Of a stretch of 64,000 bases of DNA, positions 53,651 to 62,847 are shown one piece after another. The DNA is from CTSoil-075 sp042610375 (GTDB lineage Bacteria; Bacillota; Negativicutes; DSM-13327). The stretch is taken from contig NZ_JBGJZL010000005.1 in the NCBI RefSeq assembly GCF_042610375.1, forward strand, positions 1-64,000, read 5' to 3'. How positions within the stretch are numbered: position 1 is the stretch's first letter; each line of letters starts with the position of its first letter. Made by a program: the position numbers and the translations under genes. The notes beneath the pieces were generated by a model, which was not told the origin of the DNA, made no database searches, and saw only the letters and a program-made list of their open reading frames with translations.

Positions 53651-55087
53651 ATGAAACCATTATCAAAGCTGAGTGCTGATGTTTTACAATCCTATCCGAC
53701 GATCGATGAAAAATATGTACAAACCCTTTTAAAGCAAGCTGTTGACAGTGACCCTCATAAAATAATTGTACTAGATGATGATCCGACAGGTATTCAGACT
53801 GTTCATAATGTCTCCGTATATACAGATTGGTCTTACGAAAGCATTCGCTGCGGCTTTAAAGAAAAGAATAAAGTTTTTTATATTTTGACAAATTCCCGCG
53901 GTTTTACAGAAGAGAAGACCATAAAAGCCCATAAGGAAATCGGTCAAATGATTGCTCAAGTTGCGAAGGAAGAACAACAGAAGTATTTGATTGTTAGTCG
54001 TGGCGATTCGACTCTCAGGGGCCATTATCCTTTAGAAACCATAATTTTAAAAGAACAATTGGAGCATTCTACAGGTCAAAAAGTTGATGGTGAAATTATT
54101 TGTCCGTATTTTAGAGAAGGTGGCCGTTTTACGATCGATAATATTCATTATGTGCAGTATAGTGATTTTCTTATCCCAGCCGGCGAAACTGAATTTGCGC
54201 AAGATAAAACATTTGGTTATCAGTCATCAGATTTGACTGAATACATTGAAGAAAAATCAAAAGGCTTCTATAAGAAAGAACATGTTTTAACGATTTCCCT
54301 GCAAGAGTTACGCGCACTAAAAATTGATGAGATTACTGAAAAACTCATTAATATAAAAGATTTTGGGAAAATAGTAGTCAATGCGATTGATGCCTATGAT
54401 GTAAAAATATTCTGCATCGCACTTTATCGTGCCATTGCGCAAGGAAAAAATTTCCTGTTTCGCACCGCTGCTGGATTTGTAAAAGAATTAGGCGCTATTG
54501 GGGATAAGCCACTTTTAAGAAGACAAGATATGATCACAAGCAGCATTGGTACTGGTGGGATCATTGTTGTTGGCTCCCATACACAAAAAACGACCAGCCA
54601 GGTTGAGCAATTAAAAACTCTTGAGGGAATAAGATTTATCGAATTTAATTCGGATTTGGTTCTTGAAGAAAATCTTTTCCTAGAAGAAATTGCCTCGGTC
54701 ATAAAGATGGAAGAAGATCTGTTAAACCAAGGTGTTACAGTTGTTATTTATACTAAAAGAAAATTATTGACCTTGGAAAATGATTCGAAGGAAGATGCTC
54801 TAGAGCGTTCTGTCAAAATATCAGAGGCAGTACAATCCTTAGTTGGCAGACTGCAGGTAACTCCGGCTTTTGTTGTTGCAAAAGGTGGTATCACTTCTAG
54901 CGATGTTGGTACTAAAGCGTTACAAGTAAAGCGGGCAAAGGTATTGGGACAAATAAAACCAGGTATACCTGTATGGCAAACAGGAGAAGAAAGTAAATTT
55001 CCTCATATCCCTTATGTTATTTTCCCTGGTAATGTTGGAGAGGAGAATACGCTTAAAGAAGTCGTGGAAATATTACTAGCAAAATAA
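53651..55087 (+). CDS. Four-carbon acid sugar kinase family (OtnK/DtnK, DUF1537)
   Basis: 478-residue ATP-dependent kinase of the family that phosphorylates D-threonate, D-erythronate or 3-oxo-tetronates. The N-terminal substrate domain shows VLDDDPTGIQTVHNVSVYTD, LTNSRGFT and SRGDSTLRGHYPLE. The C-terminal nucleotide domain shows GSHTQKTTSQ, KGGITSSDVGTKAL and VWQTGEES. The usual partners (a PdxA2 or LtnD dehydrogenase) are absent; instead an aldolase and a BKACE precede it. This points to a different four-carbon or longer acid route. Confidence 0.9.
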   Translation: MKPLSKLSADVLQSYPTIDEKYVQTLLKQAVDSDPHKIIVLDDDPTGIQTVHNVSVYTDWSYESIRCGFKEKNKVFYILTNSRGFTEEKTIKAHKEIGQMIAQVAKEEQQKYLIVSRGDSTLRGHYPLETIILKEQLEHSTGQKVDGEIICPYFREGGRFTIDNIHYVQYSDFLIPAGETEFAQDKTFGYQSSDLTEYIEEKSKGFYKKEHVLTISLQELRALKIDEITEKLINIKDFGKIVVNAIDAYDVKIFCIALYRAIAQGKNFLFRTAAGFVKELGAIGDKPLLRRQDMITSSIGTGGIIVVGSHTQKTTSQVEQLKTLEGIRFIEFNSDLVLEENLFLEEIASVIKMEEDLLNQGVTVVIYTKRKLLTLENDSKEDALERSVKISEAVQSLVGRLQVTPAFVVAKGGITSSDVGTKALQVKRAKVLGQIKPGIPVWQTGEESKFPHIPYVIFPGNVGEENTLKEVVEILLAK

Positions 55088-55106
55088 TATAAGATTGTGT
55101 TGTAAA

Positions 55107-55235
55107 CCTCCAATGTTAGGTGAAATAAAACTAATATTGGAGGTATTTTATTTTATAGAGATCATATACCATCAATGGGGAAGTGAATTTTAAAAAGCTG
55201 ATGAAAAATAGATCAATAGCAAGAAGTAAGGGGTA
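55107..55235 (+). repeat. Decayed hairpin/HNH element (copy 3)
   Basis: Hairpin (55107-55119 with 55131-55143) followed by TTTTATTTTAT and about 80 bases resembling the beginning of the HNH gene at 17090 (CATCAATG, GAATTT, AAAGCTGATGAAA blocks). It is shorter than copy 2. The hairpin may serve as terminator of the kinase operon. Confidence 0.65.
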
Positions 55236-55244
55236 ATCTAATAT

Positions 55245-55305
55245 AGAAAAGGGGCTGCTTTGCACAAGGTTAAAAAACCTATTGTTAAAAGCAGCTCCTT
55301 TATTA
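55245..55305. terminator. Terminator between kinase operon and MarR gene
   Basis: Imperfect stem AAAGGGGCTGCTTT / AAAGCAGCTCCTTT with inner pairing GGTT/AACC; usable in both directions. Confidence 0.65.
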
Positions 55306-55324
55306 TGATGAATGATAGTTCTGT

Positions 55325-55807
55325 TTAATCTGCAATTTGTTTCATGAATTGATGAAGAATCGGTAAGAGTTGTAAAGCATTTTCCACATCAATATTAGAG
55401 GAACATATTAAATTTTGTGGAATGTGGGTAACTTTTGATTTTAATTCATATCCTTTGGGAGTGAGCTTTACATATACATTTCGTTCATCGGAAACACTGC
55501 GGGTTCTTTCTAGATAACCAAGGCTTTCTAATTTTTTTAGTAAAGGTGTTAGAGTACCCGAATCCAAGTATAGCCTTTTACCTAGAGTTTTAACGGTCAC
55601 GTCGTCTTTCTCCCAAAGAGCCATTAATGTAATATAACCAGTGTAGGTAAGTCCGAGAGGATCGAGAAGTGGCTTATATTTTCTTATGACCTCTTTCGAA
55701 GAGACATATAGTGCGAAACAGAGTTGATTATCAAGTTTTAACAATTCATCTGTAGAAAAATTGATTGTTTTATCAGTGGCTAACTCGTTACATATTTTTT
55801 GTTTCAT
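55325..55807 (-). CDS. ohrR: MarR-family regulator, OhrR-like
   Basis: 160 residues. The conserved peroxide-sensing Cys in LDNQLCFALY, the YVSSKEVIRKYKPLLDPLGLTYTGYITLMALWE segment and the winged helix (LYLDSGTLTPLLKKLESLGYLERTR) match organic-peroxide regulators. Oxidation of the Cys would release it from DNA. No ohr peroxiredoxin gene is adjacent in this window. A fitting operator lies upstream. Confidence 0.8.
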   Translation of the reverse strand: MKQKICNELATDKTINFSTDELLKLDNQLCFALYVSSKEVIRKYKPLLDPLGLTYTGYITLMALWEKDDVTVKTLGKRLYLDSGTLTPLLKKLESLGYLERTRSVSDERNVYVKLTPKGYELKSKVTHIPQNLICSSNIDVENALQLLPILHQFMKQIAD

Positions 55808-55842
55808 AGTATAAAATCCCTTCTATTGCAAAGCTCATGTGA

Positions 55843-55857
55843 TGCAATTAAATTGTA
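55843..55857. promoter_or_regulatory. OhrR-like operator
   Basis: TGCAATTAAATTGTA, a near-perfect 15-base palindrome like the known OhrR box TACAATT-AATTGTA, 36 bases upstream of the gene. Confidence 0.65.
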
Positions 55858-55957
55858 ATCAATAAACTTTTAAAAGTCAATAATTGATCTTGACAAAAGA
55901 ATAAAAATTTCAGGATTTAATGCTGAACATAAGTTGCTGAAATTTAGTGTGAAAATA

Positions 55958-56000
55958 TAATAAAAAGGCTTCACAGCAGAAATGCGTGAAGCCTTTATAA
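55958..56000 (-). terminator. Terminator of selC
   Basis: On the minus strand AAAGGCTTCACGCA pairs with TGTGAAGCCTT and is followed by T5, just after the tRNA. Confidence 0.8.
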
Positions 56001-56006
56001 TTTATG

Positions 56007-56103
56007 TGGCGGAAACGTGTAGGAATCGAACCCACCTAGGACAAGTTAATGCCCCACAAACGGTTTTGAAGACCGCAGAAGCCACCAGACTCCATCCGTT
56101 CCC
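56007..56103 (-). tRNA. selC: tRNA-Sec (UCA)
   Basis: 97-base selenocysteine tRNA. Anticodon loop CTTCAAA with anticodon UCA (complement at 56067-56069), long variable arm, T-arm GTGGG-TTCGATT-CCTAC, acceptor GGGAACG pairing with CGTTTCC, G discriminator and encoded CCA. The extended variable arm and UCA anticodon exclude other tRNAs. It diverges from selA-selB. Confidence 0.95.
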
Positions 56104-56380
56104 AGTTTAAGATAATGATTAATTATATCATTAGAGTTTATAATTGTACATAATTTTGGAAGATCATTTTCCATGAAATACTCTCAAATATGTATTTTTT
56201 TACAAAAAAGAAGGGAATAAACTTACTAGATAGAAATGATTAAAAGTAGATCTTTGTAAACATAAAGAAAGAATTTATTTCGATAAAATTTTTAAATTAA
56301 TCAATGTTATATATCCTTAACGGCGAAAATAAAATAAGTCTAAACACATCTAGAGAGTGAATTTTTAGCAGGGAGGCACT

Positions 56381-57781
56381 ATGGAAAATAATAGGCTTAC
56401 AATGCGCGATATACCATCAATAGAATGTCTATTAGGGCTATTGATAAACCAACCTGAATTAGGAAATTTTTCTCATGATATTATCGTTGATAGGCTGCGA
56501 TTCGTGGTGAATGAAGCCCGGGATAAGTTAAGGGAAAATCAGGTGGCAGACGTTTCATTAAATCATTTAGTGAATAGAGTAAAGAGTGAATTATTAACAT
56601 TAGGTAGCTGCAGTTTGCGTAAAGTCGTCAATGCTACAGGTGTGGTACTACATACGAACTTAGGCCGCGCGCCTTTGGGGAAAAGTGCGGTACATATGGT
56701 AAATGCGATCATGTCAGGGTACAGTACCCTTGAATATAATGTAACAACAGGTGAGAGAGGGAGTCGCTATGCTCATGTCGTTGATAAACTCTGTGCATTA
56801 ACAGGTGCTGAAGATGCCATTATTGTTAACAATAATGCGGCAGCAGTGATGCTCGTATTGTCAGTATTGGCTAAAGAGCGTGAGGTTATTGTGAGTCGTG
56901 GACAGCTAGTAGAAATCGGTGGCTCATTTAGGATACCAGACGTATTAAAACAAAGTGGTGCGCGGTTGGTGGAAGTTGGTACTACAAATAAAACTCACAT
57001 AGCAGATTTTGAACAAGCCATCACTGATCATACAGCGGCTATTTTAAAAGTGCATACCAGTAATTATCGTATTGTCGGTTTTACAGCTCAGCCTGATGAT
57101 AAGGCATTAGTCTTACTTGCTCATCGATATGGAGTACCTCTTGTAGAAGACTTAGGCAGTGGTACATTTAGAAATATAGAGGTGAATGGTTGGCATGAGC
57201 CGACTGTCAGTGAGTGCTTAGCATCAGGCATTGATGTAGTCACATTTAGTGGTGACAAACTGTTAGGAGCAGGGCAAGCTGGCATTATTGCCGGTAAAAA
57301 AGAGTACATCAAGATGATGAAGAGTCATCCACTTTTGCGCGCTATTCGGATTGATAAATTGTCATTGGCGTCTTTGGAAGGTACACTGGTCGATTATTTG
57401 ACAGGTGATGTATGCAAGGATATTCCTGTGCAGTACATGTTAAGTAGGCAGTCTGACGACTTAAGAGAACAGGCATGCACACTAGCAAATAGGCTGCAGC
57501 CCCTTAGGTCATATGGCTGGTCTATTGAGGTTGTACCATTGATTTCTCATGCTGGAGGCGGAACCTTGCCTGAGGTAGAGTTTGGGAGTTTTGGTGTAAG
57601 CATTATGGCCACAGATCACAGTGCCGCTATGTTAGAAAAAGCCCTTAGGAGAAATAGTACTCCTATTATTGTGCGTATACAGGCAGAGCGGATATTACTA
57701 GATGTACGTTGTTTAGCAGTAGAAGATATGGTAATTATTGAAGCGGCTTGCAATGGTATCGCGAAAGGGGAAATTTTGTGA
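56381..57781 (+). CDS. selA: L-seryl-tRNA(Sec) selenium transferase
   Basis: PLP enzyme converting Ser-tRNA(Sec) to Sec-tRNA(Sec) using selenophosphate; 466 residues, normal length. It has an N-terminal helical tRNA-binding part (1-70), NATGVVLHTNLGRAPL, and the PLP lysine in TFSGDKLLGAGQAG (about 293). GGGAGG precedes the ATG. It overlaps selB by four bases. No selD (selenophosphate synthase) is visible in this window. Confidence 0.97.
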   Translation: MENNRLTMRDIPSIECLLGLLINQPELGNFSHDIIVDRLRFVVNEARDKLRENQVADVSLNHLVNRVKSELLTLGSCSLRKVVNATGVVLHTNLGRAPLGKSAVHMVNAIMSGYSTLEYNVTTGERGSRYAHVVDKLCALTGAEDAIIVNNNAAAVMLVLSVLAKEREVIVSRGQLVEIGGSFRIPDVLKQSGARLVEVGTTNKTHIADFEQAITDHTAAILKVHTSNYRIVGFTAQPDDKALVLLAHRYGVPLVEDLGSGTFRNIEVNGWHEPTVSECLASGIDVVTFSGDKLLGAGQAGIIAGKKEYIKMMKSHPLLRAIRIDKLSLASLEGTLVDYLTGDVCKDIPVQYMLSRQSDDLREQACTLANRLQPLRSYGWSIEVVPLISHAGGGTLPEVEFGSFGVSIMATDHSAAMLEKALRRNSTPIIVRIQAERILLDVRCLAVEDMVIIEAACNGIAKGEIL

Positions 57782-59661
57782 AATATATCATTATCGGTAC
57801 TGCAGGTCATGTTGATCATGGTAAATCAGCGTTAATTAAAGCATTAACCGGTACAGATACTGACAGGCTTAAGGAAGAGAAGGCACGAGGAATTTCCATT
57901 GATTTGGGATTTGCTACCATGAATTTGAATGACGAGATCATGACAGGCATTGTTGATGTACCTGGGCATGAACGCTTTTTGAAAAATATGTTAGCAGGTA
58001 CAGGCAGTATTGATTTGGCGATGCTCGTTATTGCTGCTGATGAAGGCGTTATGCCTCAGACCAGAGAACATTTGGCTATGTTACATTTTTATGGAATACA
58101 GCATGGCATAGTTGTTATCAATAAAATCGATAAAGTCGATGAAGAATGGCTAGAACTCGTAGAAGAAGAAGTCGGTGCAATGCTTGCAGATACTTTTTTA
58201 GCAGGTGCGCCCCTATGTCGTGTTTCAGCTATTACGAGGGCAGGACTTGATGAATTAAAAGAAAAGTTGCTAACCGTAGCAAGAGAAGTAGTGATGCGTG
58301 ATGGAATGGCTCCTTTTAGGTTGTGGATTGATCGGGTATTTACAATGAAAGGTTATGGAGCTGTTGTCACTGGATCCGTGCTCAGCGGTACTGCTAATAT
58401 TGGTGATACCTTGACACTCTATCCATCAGGACAACTGGTGAGAGTGCGTGGTACTGAATTTCATGGACAAAAAGTAGAGGCTGTTTATGCTGGACAGAGG
58501 GCGGCTCTTAATCTAGTAGGTGTGTCTACAAGTGAAATTTCTCGAGGTATGTCTCTTAGTCATGAAGCCTACGGGCAGATCAGTACGATCTGGGATGTAA
58601 TGGTTAATCTAGAGCAGCCTATAGAGAGTGGTACAAGAGTAAGATTGCATTTGGGGACAGGTGAATTTTTAGGACGCGTTTATTTATTTAAGGATAGTAC
58701 TTATCATTATATGCGACTTATAGTAGAAGAACCTTTGGCCGCCAGTGCTGGTGATAGAGGTATTATTAGACTGTATTCACCGCAGATTTTATTAGGTGGT
58801 ATTATGCTGATTGCACCATGTAAACAGGCTCGTAGAATTAGTGAGAATCGGAGATTGTTGGGACAGGCCTTACTGGAGCAGAGTGTATATCATATTGTAT
58901 ATGGAATTTTGGTTGAAAATGATGGACTTATGTCTGATGGGGAAATTAAGAGACAAGCTGGATATATCAATAAAAATCAAGTGAATCAAAGCTTAGAAAT
59001 ACTCAGAGCCGAAAACAAAATCATAATGTTAGAACAGTTTTTTATAGCGAGAAGTTCCCTATTGGCATTAACTCAAAAATGCATTGAACTATTAGATGCT
59101 TTTCATAGGAATCAACCCGAGCGAGCCGGTTTATCAAGAGAAATCTTGAAGCAAAAACTAGGATTGCCAGATAAAATTTTTGATAAAGTGATAGCATACT
59201 GGAATAAGGAAGGTACTTTGCTAAGTAATGGTGGCGATATTGCCCTGCAGTCACATGCGATAAAATATAGTGATTGGTGTAATAAGTTGCTTCTTACATG
59301 TGATCAAGTCCTATCTGATCCTGATTTTAAGACTATCGATGTTGCTATGCTCGGCGAAAAACTCAATTTATTACCAGAAAAGGCGAATGTAGTTTTTAAC
59401 ATGTTACTCAGTAAAGGTCTATTGATACAAGTGGATACTGTCTGTATCTATCAGAAAACAATGCAAGATACAATTAGAATACTTAAGAACTATTTCCAGA
59501 CTCATGAAGAAATTACAGTAAGCCAATTACGTACAATGCTTAATACATCCCGCAAAGTCGCATTGCCCCTCCTCGAATATTTTGATATGAATAAGTATAC
59601 AGTTCGTATAGGAGATGTGCGCCGTCCAGGTATAAAAATAATGGATTCTAGAGAAGGGTGA
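57778..59661 (+). CDS. selB: Selenocysteine-specific elongation factor SelB
   Basis: 627-residue GTPase that brings Sec-tRNA to UGA codons with a SECIS hairpin. G1 GHVDHGKS, switch 2 DVPGHERF, G4 NKID, EF-Tu-like domains II-III to about 340, and C-terminal winged-helix repeats (about 370-627) that bind SECIS RNA. The frame opens at 57748, but the GTG at 57778 after GGGG (57767-57770), overlapping the selA stop, gives the true family start MKYIIIGTAGHVDHGKS. Confidence 0.96.
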   Translation: MKYIIIGTAGHVDHGKSALIKALTGTDTDRLKEEKARGISIDLGFATMNLNDEIMTGIVDVPGHERFLKNMLAGTGSIDLAMLVIAADEGVMPQTREHLAMLHFYGIQHGIVVINKIDKVDEEWLELVEEEVGAMLADTFLAGAPLCRVSAITRAGLDELKEKLLTVAREVVMRDGMAPFRLWIDRVFTMKGYGAVVTGSVLSGTANIGDTLTLYPSGQLVRVRGTEFHGQKVEAVYAGQRAALNLVGVSTSEISRGMSLSHEAYGQISTIWDVMVNLEQPIESGTRVRLHLGTGEFLGRVYLFKDSTYHYMRLIVEEPLAASAGDRGIIRLYSPQILLGGIMLIAPCKQARRISENRRLLGQALLEQSVYHIVYGILVENDGLMSDGEIKRQAGYINKNQVNQSLEILRAENKIIMLEQFFIARSSLLALTQKCIELLDAFHRNQPERAGLSREILKQKLGLPDKIFDKVIAYWNKEGTLLSNGGDIALQSHAIKYSDWCNKLLLTCDQVLSDPDFKTIDVAMLGEKLNLLPEKANVVFNMLLSKGLLIQVDTVCIYQKTMQDTIRILKNYFQTHEEITVSQLRTMLNTSRKVALPLLEYFDMNKYTVRIGDVRRPGIKIMDSREG

Positions 59662-59686
59662 ATCCATTATTTTTATGCATAATTAG

Positions 59687-59724
59687 AAAGATCCATCAGC
59701 CGCATTGGTTGATGGATCTTTGTC
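59687..59724 (+). terminator. Terminator after selB
   Basis: 12-bp stem AAAGATCCATCA / TGATGGATCTTT. Confidence 0.8.
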
Positions 59725-59938
59725 ATGTCAGAACAAAGGTGAAGGTGGTATTATGACTTTGGTTTTATAAGAATCCTTTACAGTGATATACTAGTATGGT
59801 AATATAGTAATGGAAAATACGGAAAATTATAGAAATTTGTAAAAAATTAAAAGATGTATGAGGATTGATTTTCAAAAGGGGAAACATGAAAATGATCAGG
59901 CTTAAAAAGTGATTTTGAAAGCGTAGGGTGGGAGCGAA

Positions 59939-61627
59939 ATGAGAATCTCAATTGGGAAACAAATAATCATGACATGTAGTGCAATTATTGTGGGCTTTAT
60001 TTTAATGGATACTTATATGTATTATAACTTTAAATCGATTGAACATGATTACAAAATAATGGTTCGAGAATCCACACAATTTACGGGAACAGTTAAGGAT
60101 ATACGAGCAGAACTGTGGTTGCGTAATACCAATATAAGAAATTATATTTTAACAGGAGATCCAAAATATCAGCAGATGAGTACAAATTCCCAGCAAGTCA
60201 TTAATGGGAAGGTGCAAGAACTAGAAACTGCAATGACGTCTCCACAGGCGCAAAAGGAAATTGGTATCCTTAAATTAGCTCTAGCAGAATATAATAAAAT
60301 ACTGTCGATGGGGAGTGACATGCGGGATAAATTAGGAATTGAAGCGACATTGAAATTTCTAACTGCTTCTGGAGAAAGGTCAGCCGCGATCGCAGAAATC
60401 ATTGACGATTTCGTATTATATGTAGGTCATGAAACAAATAGTAAAATTGCAGATCTCGAAGTGGGACAGCAGCGGATGATCATGATTATAATCGCATTGA
60501 ATGTCATTTTACTTACATTTACACTGGTAATATCCTTTTGGCTTGCGCGACGCATAGCGCGGCCACTGGCTAGCATGGCACAAGTAACAAGCCGGATTGC
60601 TGGCGGAGACTTACGTAAACATGAAATCAGTTACTGTGGAAACGATGAAATCGGAGACATGGCATATGCCGTTGGAAATATGATAGACGGTTTGCGCGAT
60701 ATTATCCACCATGTGGTTGTTACGACTGAACATGTTGCGGCAGCGAGTGAACAATTCAACCGAGTGTCTGAGCAATCAGCACAAGCGGCTGGGCAAATTG
60801 CCGAAGCAACAACCAACGTTGCACTCGGAGCATCTGACCAGACTGAGGAAGTTGGACACGTCGTAGAAACTGTGCAGGAAATGGTGACAGCGATTAGCAA
60901 CGTTGCTGACAATGCGAGCCGAGTCTCAATAAAATCAACAGAAACGGCCCAGATTGCCATGCGAGGCAGTGTAGCAGTTGATGATGCATGTAACCAAATG
61001 CAAGTAATTAATCATTCGGTCAGTAAGTCGTCTCAGATGATACAAGAGCTTGGTATAAGTTCACGACAAATTGGCGAAATTGTTCACGTTATAAGCAATA
61101 TTGCAGGACAAACAAATTTACTAGCTCTTAATGCAGCAATTGAGGCCGCCAGAGCAGGTGAACATGGACGAGGTTTTGCTGTAGTGGCTGAAGAAGTGAA
61201 AAAACTAGCAAATCAATCCCAAGAAGCGGCGAAAACCATTAGCGATATTATTCAGGAAATACACTGTAAAATAGATTCTGCAGTAGAGATGATGGAAGAT
61301 GGTAATAAGGATGTTCATAGAGGGACTGAAGTGATGTCAGACACGGGGGTGCAGTTTGGTAATATTGTAAGATTGATTCAGGAACTTGATGGACAAATCA
61401 GGGAGATTAGCGGTGATGTTGAAAGAGTGACATCCTTTAAAGGGAAGGTATTCAATTCAATAGGGCAGGTTAAAGAGCTAGCTAAAAATACTCAGTCAGA
61501 AAGTCTTACTATTTCTGCAGCGACGGAAGAACAACTTGCATCTATGGAAGAAGTATCTAGTTCTGCTCGACAACTCGCTGATAAGGCCGATAGTCTAAAG
61601 GAAATGGTAAGTAAGTTTCAGTTATAA
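59939..61627 (+). CDS. Methyl-accepting chemotaxis protein next to TRAP-type binding lipoprotein
   Basis: 562 residues. TM1 (about 8-27), periplasmic helical sensor (about 30-175, with LRNTNIRNYILTGDPKY as in CHASE3/4HB types), TM2 (about 178-203), HAMP (about 203-256), signalling domain with QTNLLALNAAIEAARAGEHG. GGGTGGGAG precedes the ATG. A solute-binding lipoprotein gene follows after 44 bases, so the receptor may be triggered by that protein loaded with ligand. Confidence 0.9.
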   Translation: MRISIGKQIIMTCSAIIVGFILMDTYMYYNFKSIEHDYKIMVRESTQFTGTVKDIRAELWLRNTNIRNYILTGDPKYQQMSTNSQQVINGKVQELETAMTSPQAQKEIGILKLALAEYNKILSMGSDMRDKLGIEATLKFLTASGERSAAIAEIIDDFVLYVGHETNSKIADLEVGQQRMIMIIIALNVILLTFTLVISFWLARRIARPLASMAQVTSRIAGGDLRKHEISYCGNDEIGDMAYAVGNMIDGLRDIIHHVVVTTEHVAAASEQFNRVSEQSAQAAGQIAEATTNVALGASDQTEEVGHVVETVQEMVTAISNVADNASRVSIKSTETAQIAMRGSVAVDDACNQMQVINHSVSKSSQMIQELGISSRQIGEIVHVISNIAGQTNLLALNAAIEAARAGEHGRGFAVVAEEVKKLANQSQEAAKTISDIIQEIHCKIDSAVEMMEDGNKDVHRGTEVMSDTGVQFGNIVRLIQELDGQIREISGDVERVTSFKGKVFNSIGQVKELAKNTQSESLTISAATEEQLASMEEVSSSARQLADKADSLKEMVSKFQL

Positions 61628-61671
61628 GTAAAGGATCTAAAGATAGCAATCGTGGATTCGGAGGTGGAAGT

Positions 61672-62655
61672 ATGAGGAAAAGAACATTTTTGGTGTTATT
61701 GGTGATATGTCTTATGGTTGTAGCTGGCTGCAGTACTGTAGGAAAAAACGAAATAACTAAAAAGATAAACTTAAAAGAGAGTGAACTTCATCCTAAAGAG
61801 TATCCTACAACGCAAGCTGAACTATACTTAAGCAAATTACTAGAAGAAAAAAGTGGTGGCCGTATAAATTTAAAGGTATACCCTGGCGGGCAGTTAGGGC
61901 AAGGAAAGGTTATTCAGGATGCTATAAATGCAGGAATTATTGATATGGATCGATCGGGAGTTGAGGCCTACGCAAAAGTGATACCTATGACAGAGACTTT
62001 TATCATGCCCTTTCTATTTCGGGATGAATCCCATGTCTGGAAAGTGCTTGATGGTCCAATTGGAGAACGGTTGGCTCAAGAATTTGAAAAACACGATATT
62101 ATCATATTAGGCTATTATGCGGCAGGAGCACGTAGTTTTTATACTTCAAAACCAGTAACTACCGTAGATGATATTAAGGGAATGAAAATTCGTGTCATTC
62201 CCAGTGACTTATTTAAAAATATGATGCAGGCACTGGGAGCTACCGGAGTAGAAATATTATTTAATGATATCTACCCAAAAATTCAAACGGAGGATGTAGA
62301 CGGAGCTGAAAACAATTTACCGAGTTACTTAACGGGAAAACATTATGAGCTAGCTCCTTATTTAGTTTTAGATGAACATTTATTTATACCGGAATTTTTG
62401 TATGTCAGTAAAAAAACGTGGAATTCACTAAGTCCAGAAGATCAAAAACTTTTAAAAGAATGTGCAACAGAAGCAGCGAAACTTCAGCGTAAATTATGGG
62501 CGGAGTTTGATCTAAAAGCAATGAAAGAACTAGAAAGTAAAGGCGTAAAAATAATAAAACCCAATAAAGAACCTTTCCGTAAGGCAATGCAATCCTTGTA
62601 TGATAAATATCCACAACATAAAGAATTGATTAAAGAAATTCAAGCTGTCAATTAA
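61672..62655 (+). CDS. TRAP-type solute-binding lipoprotein (DctP family)
   Basis: 327 residues with a lipoprotein signal (VVAGC, Cys20) and a DctP fold: LKVYPGGQLGQGKVIQDAI, MPFLFRDESHVWKV, the ligand Arg in MKIRVIPS (about 182) and Asn in DVDGAENNLPSY. TRAP binding proteins usually feed DctQ/DctM membrane subunits; none is encoded nearby. Placed directly after a chemoreceptor, it may be a ligand adaptor for chemotaxis towards an organic acid. Confidence 0.88.
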   Translation: MRKRTFLVLLVICLMVVAGCSTVGKNEITKKINLKESELHPKEYPTTQAELYLSKLLEEKSGGRINLKVYPGGQLGQGKVIQDAINAGIIDMDRSGVEAYAKVIPMTETFIMPFLFRDESHVWKVLDGPIGERLAQEFEKHDIIILGYYAAGARSFYTSKPVTTVDDIKGMKIRVIPSDLFKNMMQALGATGVEILFNDIYPKIQTEDVDGAENNLPSYLTGKHYELAPYLVLDEHLFIPEFLYVSKKTWNSLSPEDQKLLKECATEAAKLQRKLWAEFDLKAMKELESKGVKIIKPNKEPFRKAMQSLYDKYPQHKELIKEIQAVN

Positions 62656-62681
62656 TTAAATTTGAAAGTAAAATAAATTTT

Positions 62682-62710
62682 TAAGTCACGAATTTCGTGG
62701 CTTTTTTGTT
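62682..62710 (+). terminator. Terminator after DctP-like gene
   Basis: Short stem AGTCACGAA / TTCGTGGCT and T6. Confidence 0.75.
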
Positions 62711-62847
62711 TTGTAGATTTTGAGAAGAGTGAGTTATTTTCACTAAATAATAAGTGGATTTTTTTATATCACAAGGGATTATTTTAATAATGGAGAAGTT
62801 TATTGAATGAAGGTGGAGCAGATTAAGAGAATAAAGGAGTGAGTCAT

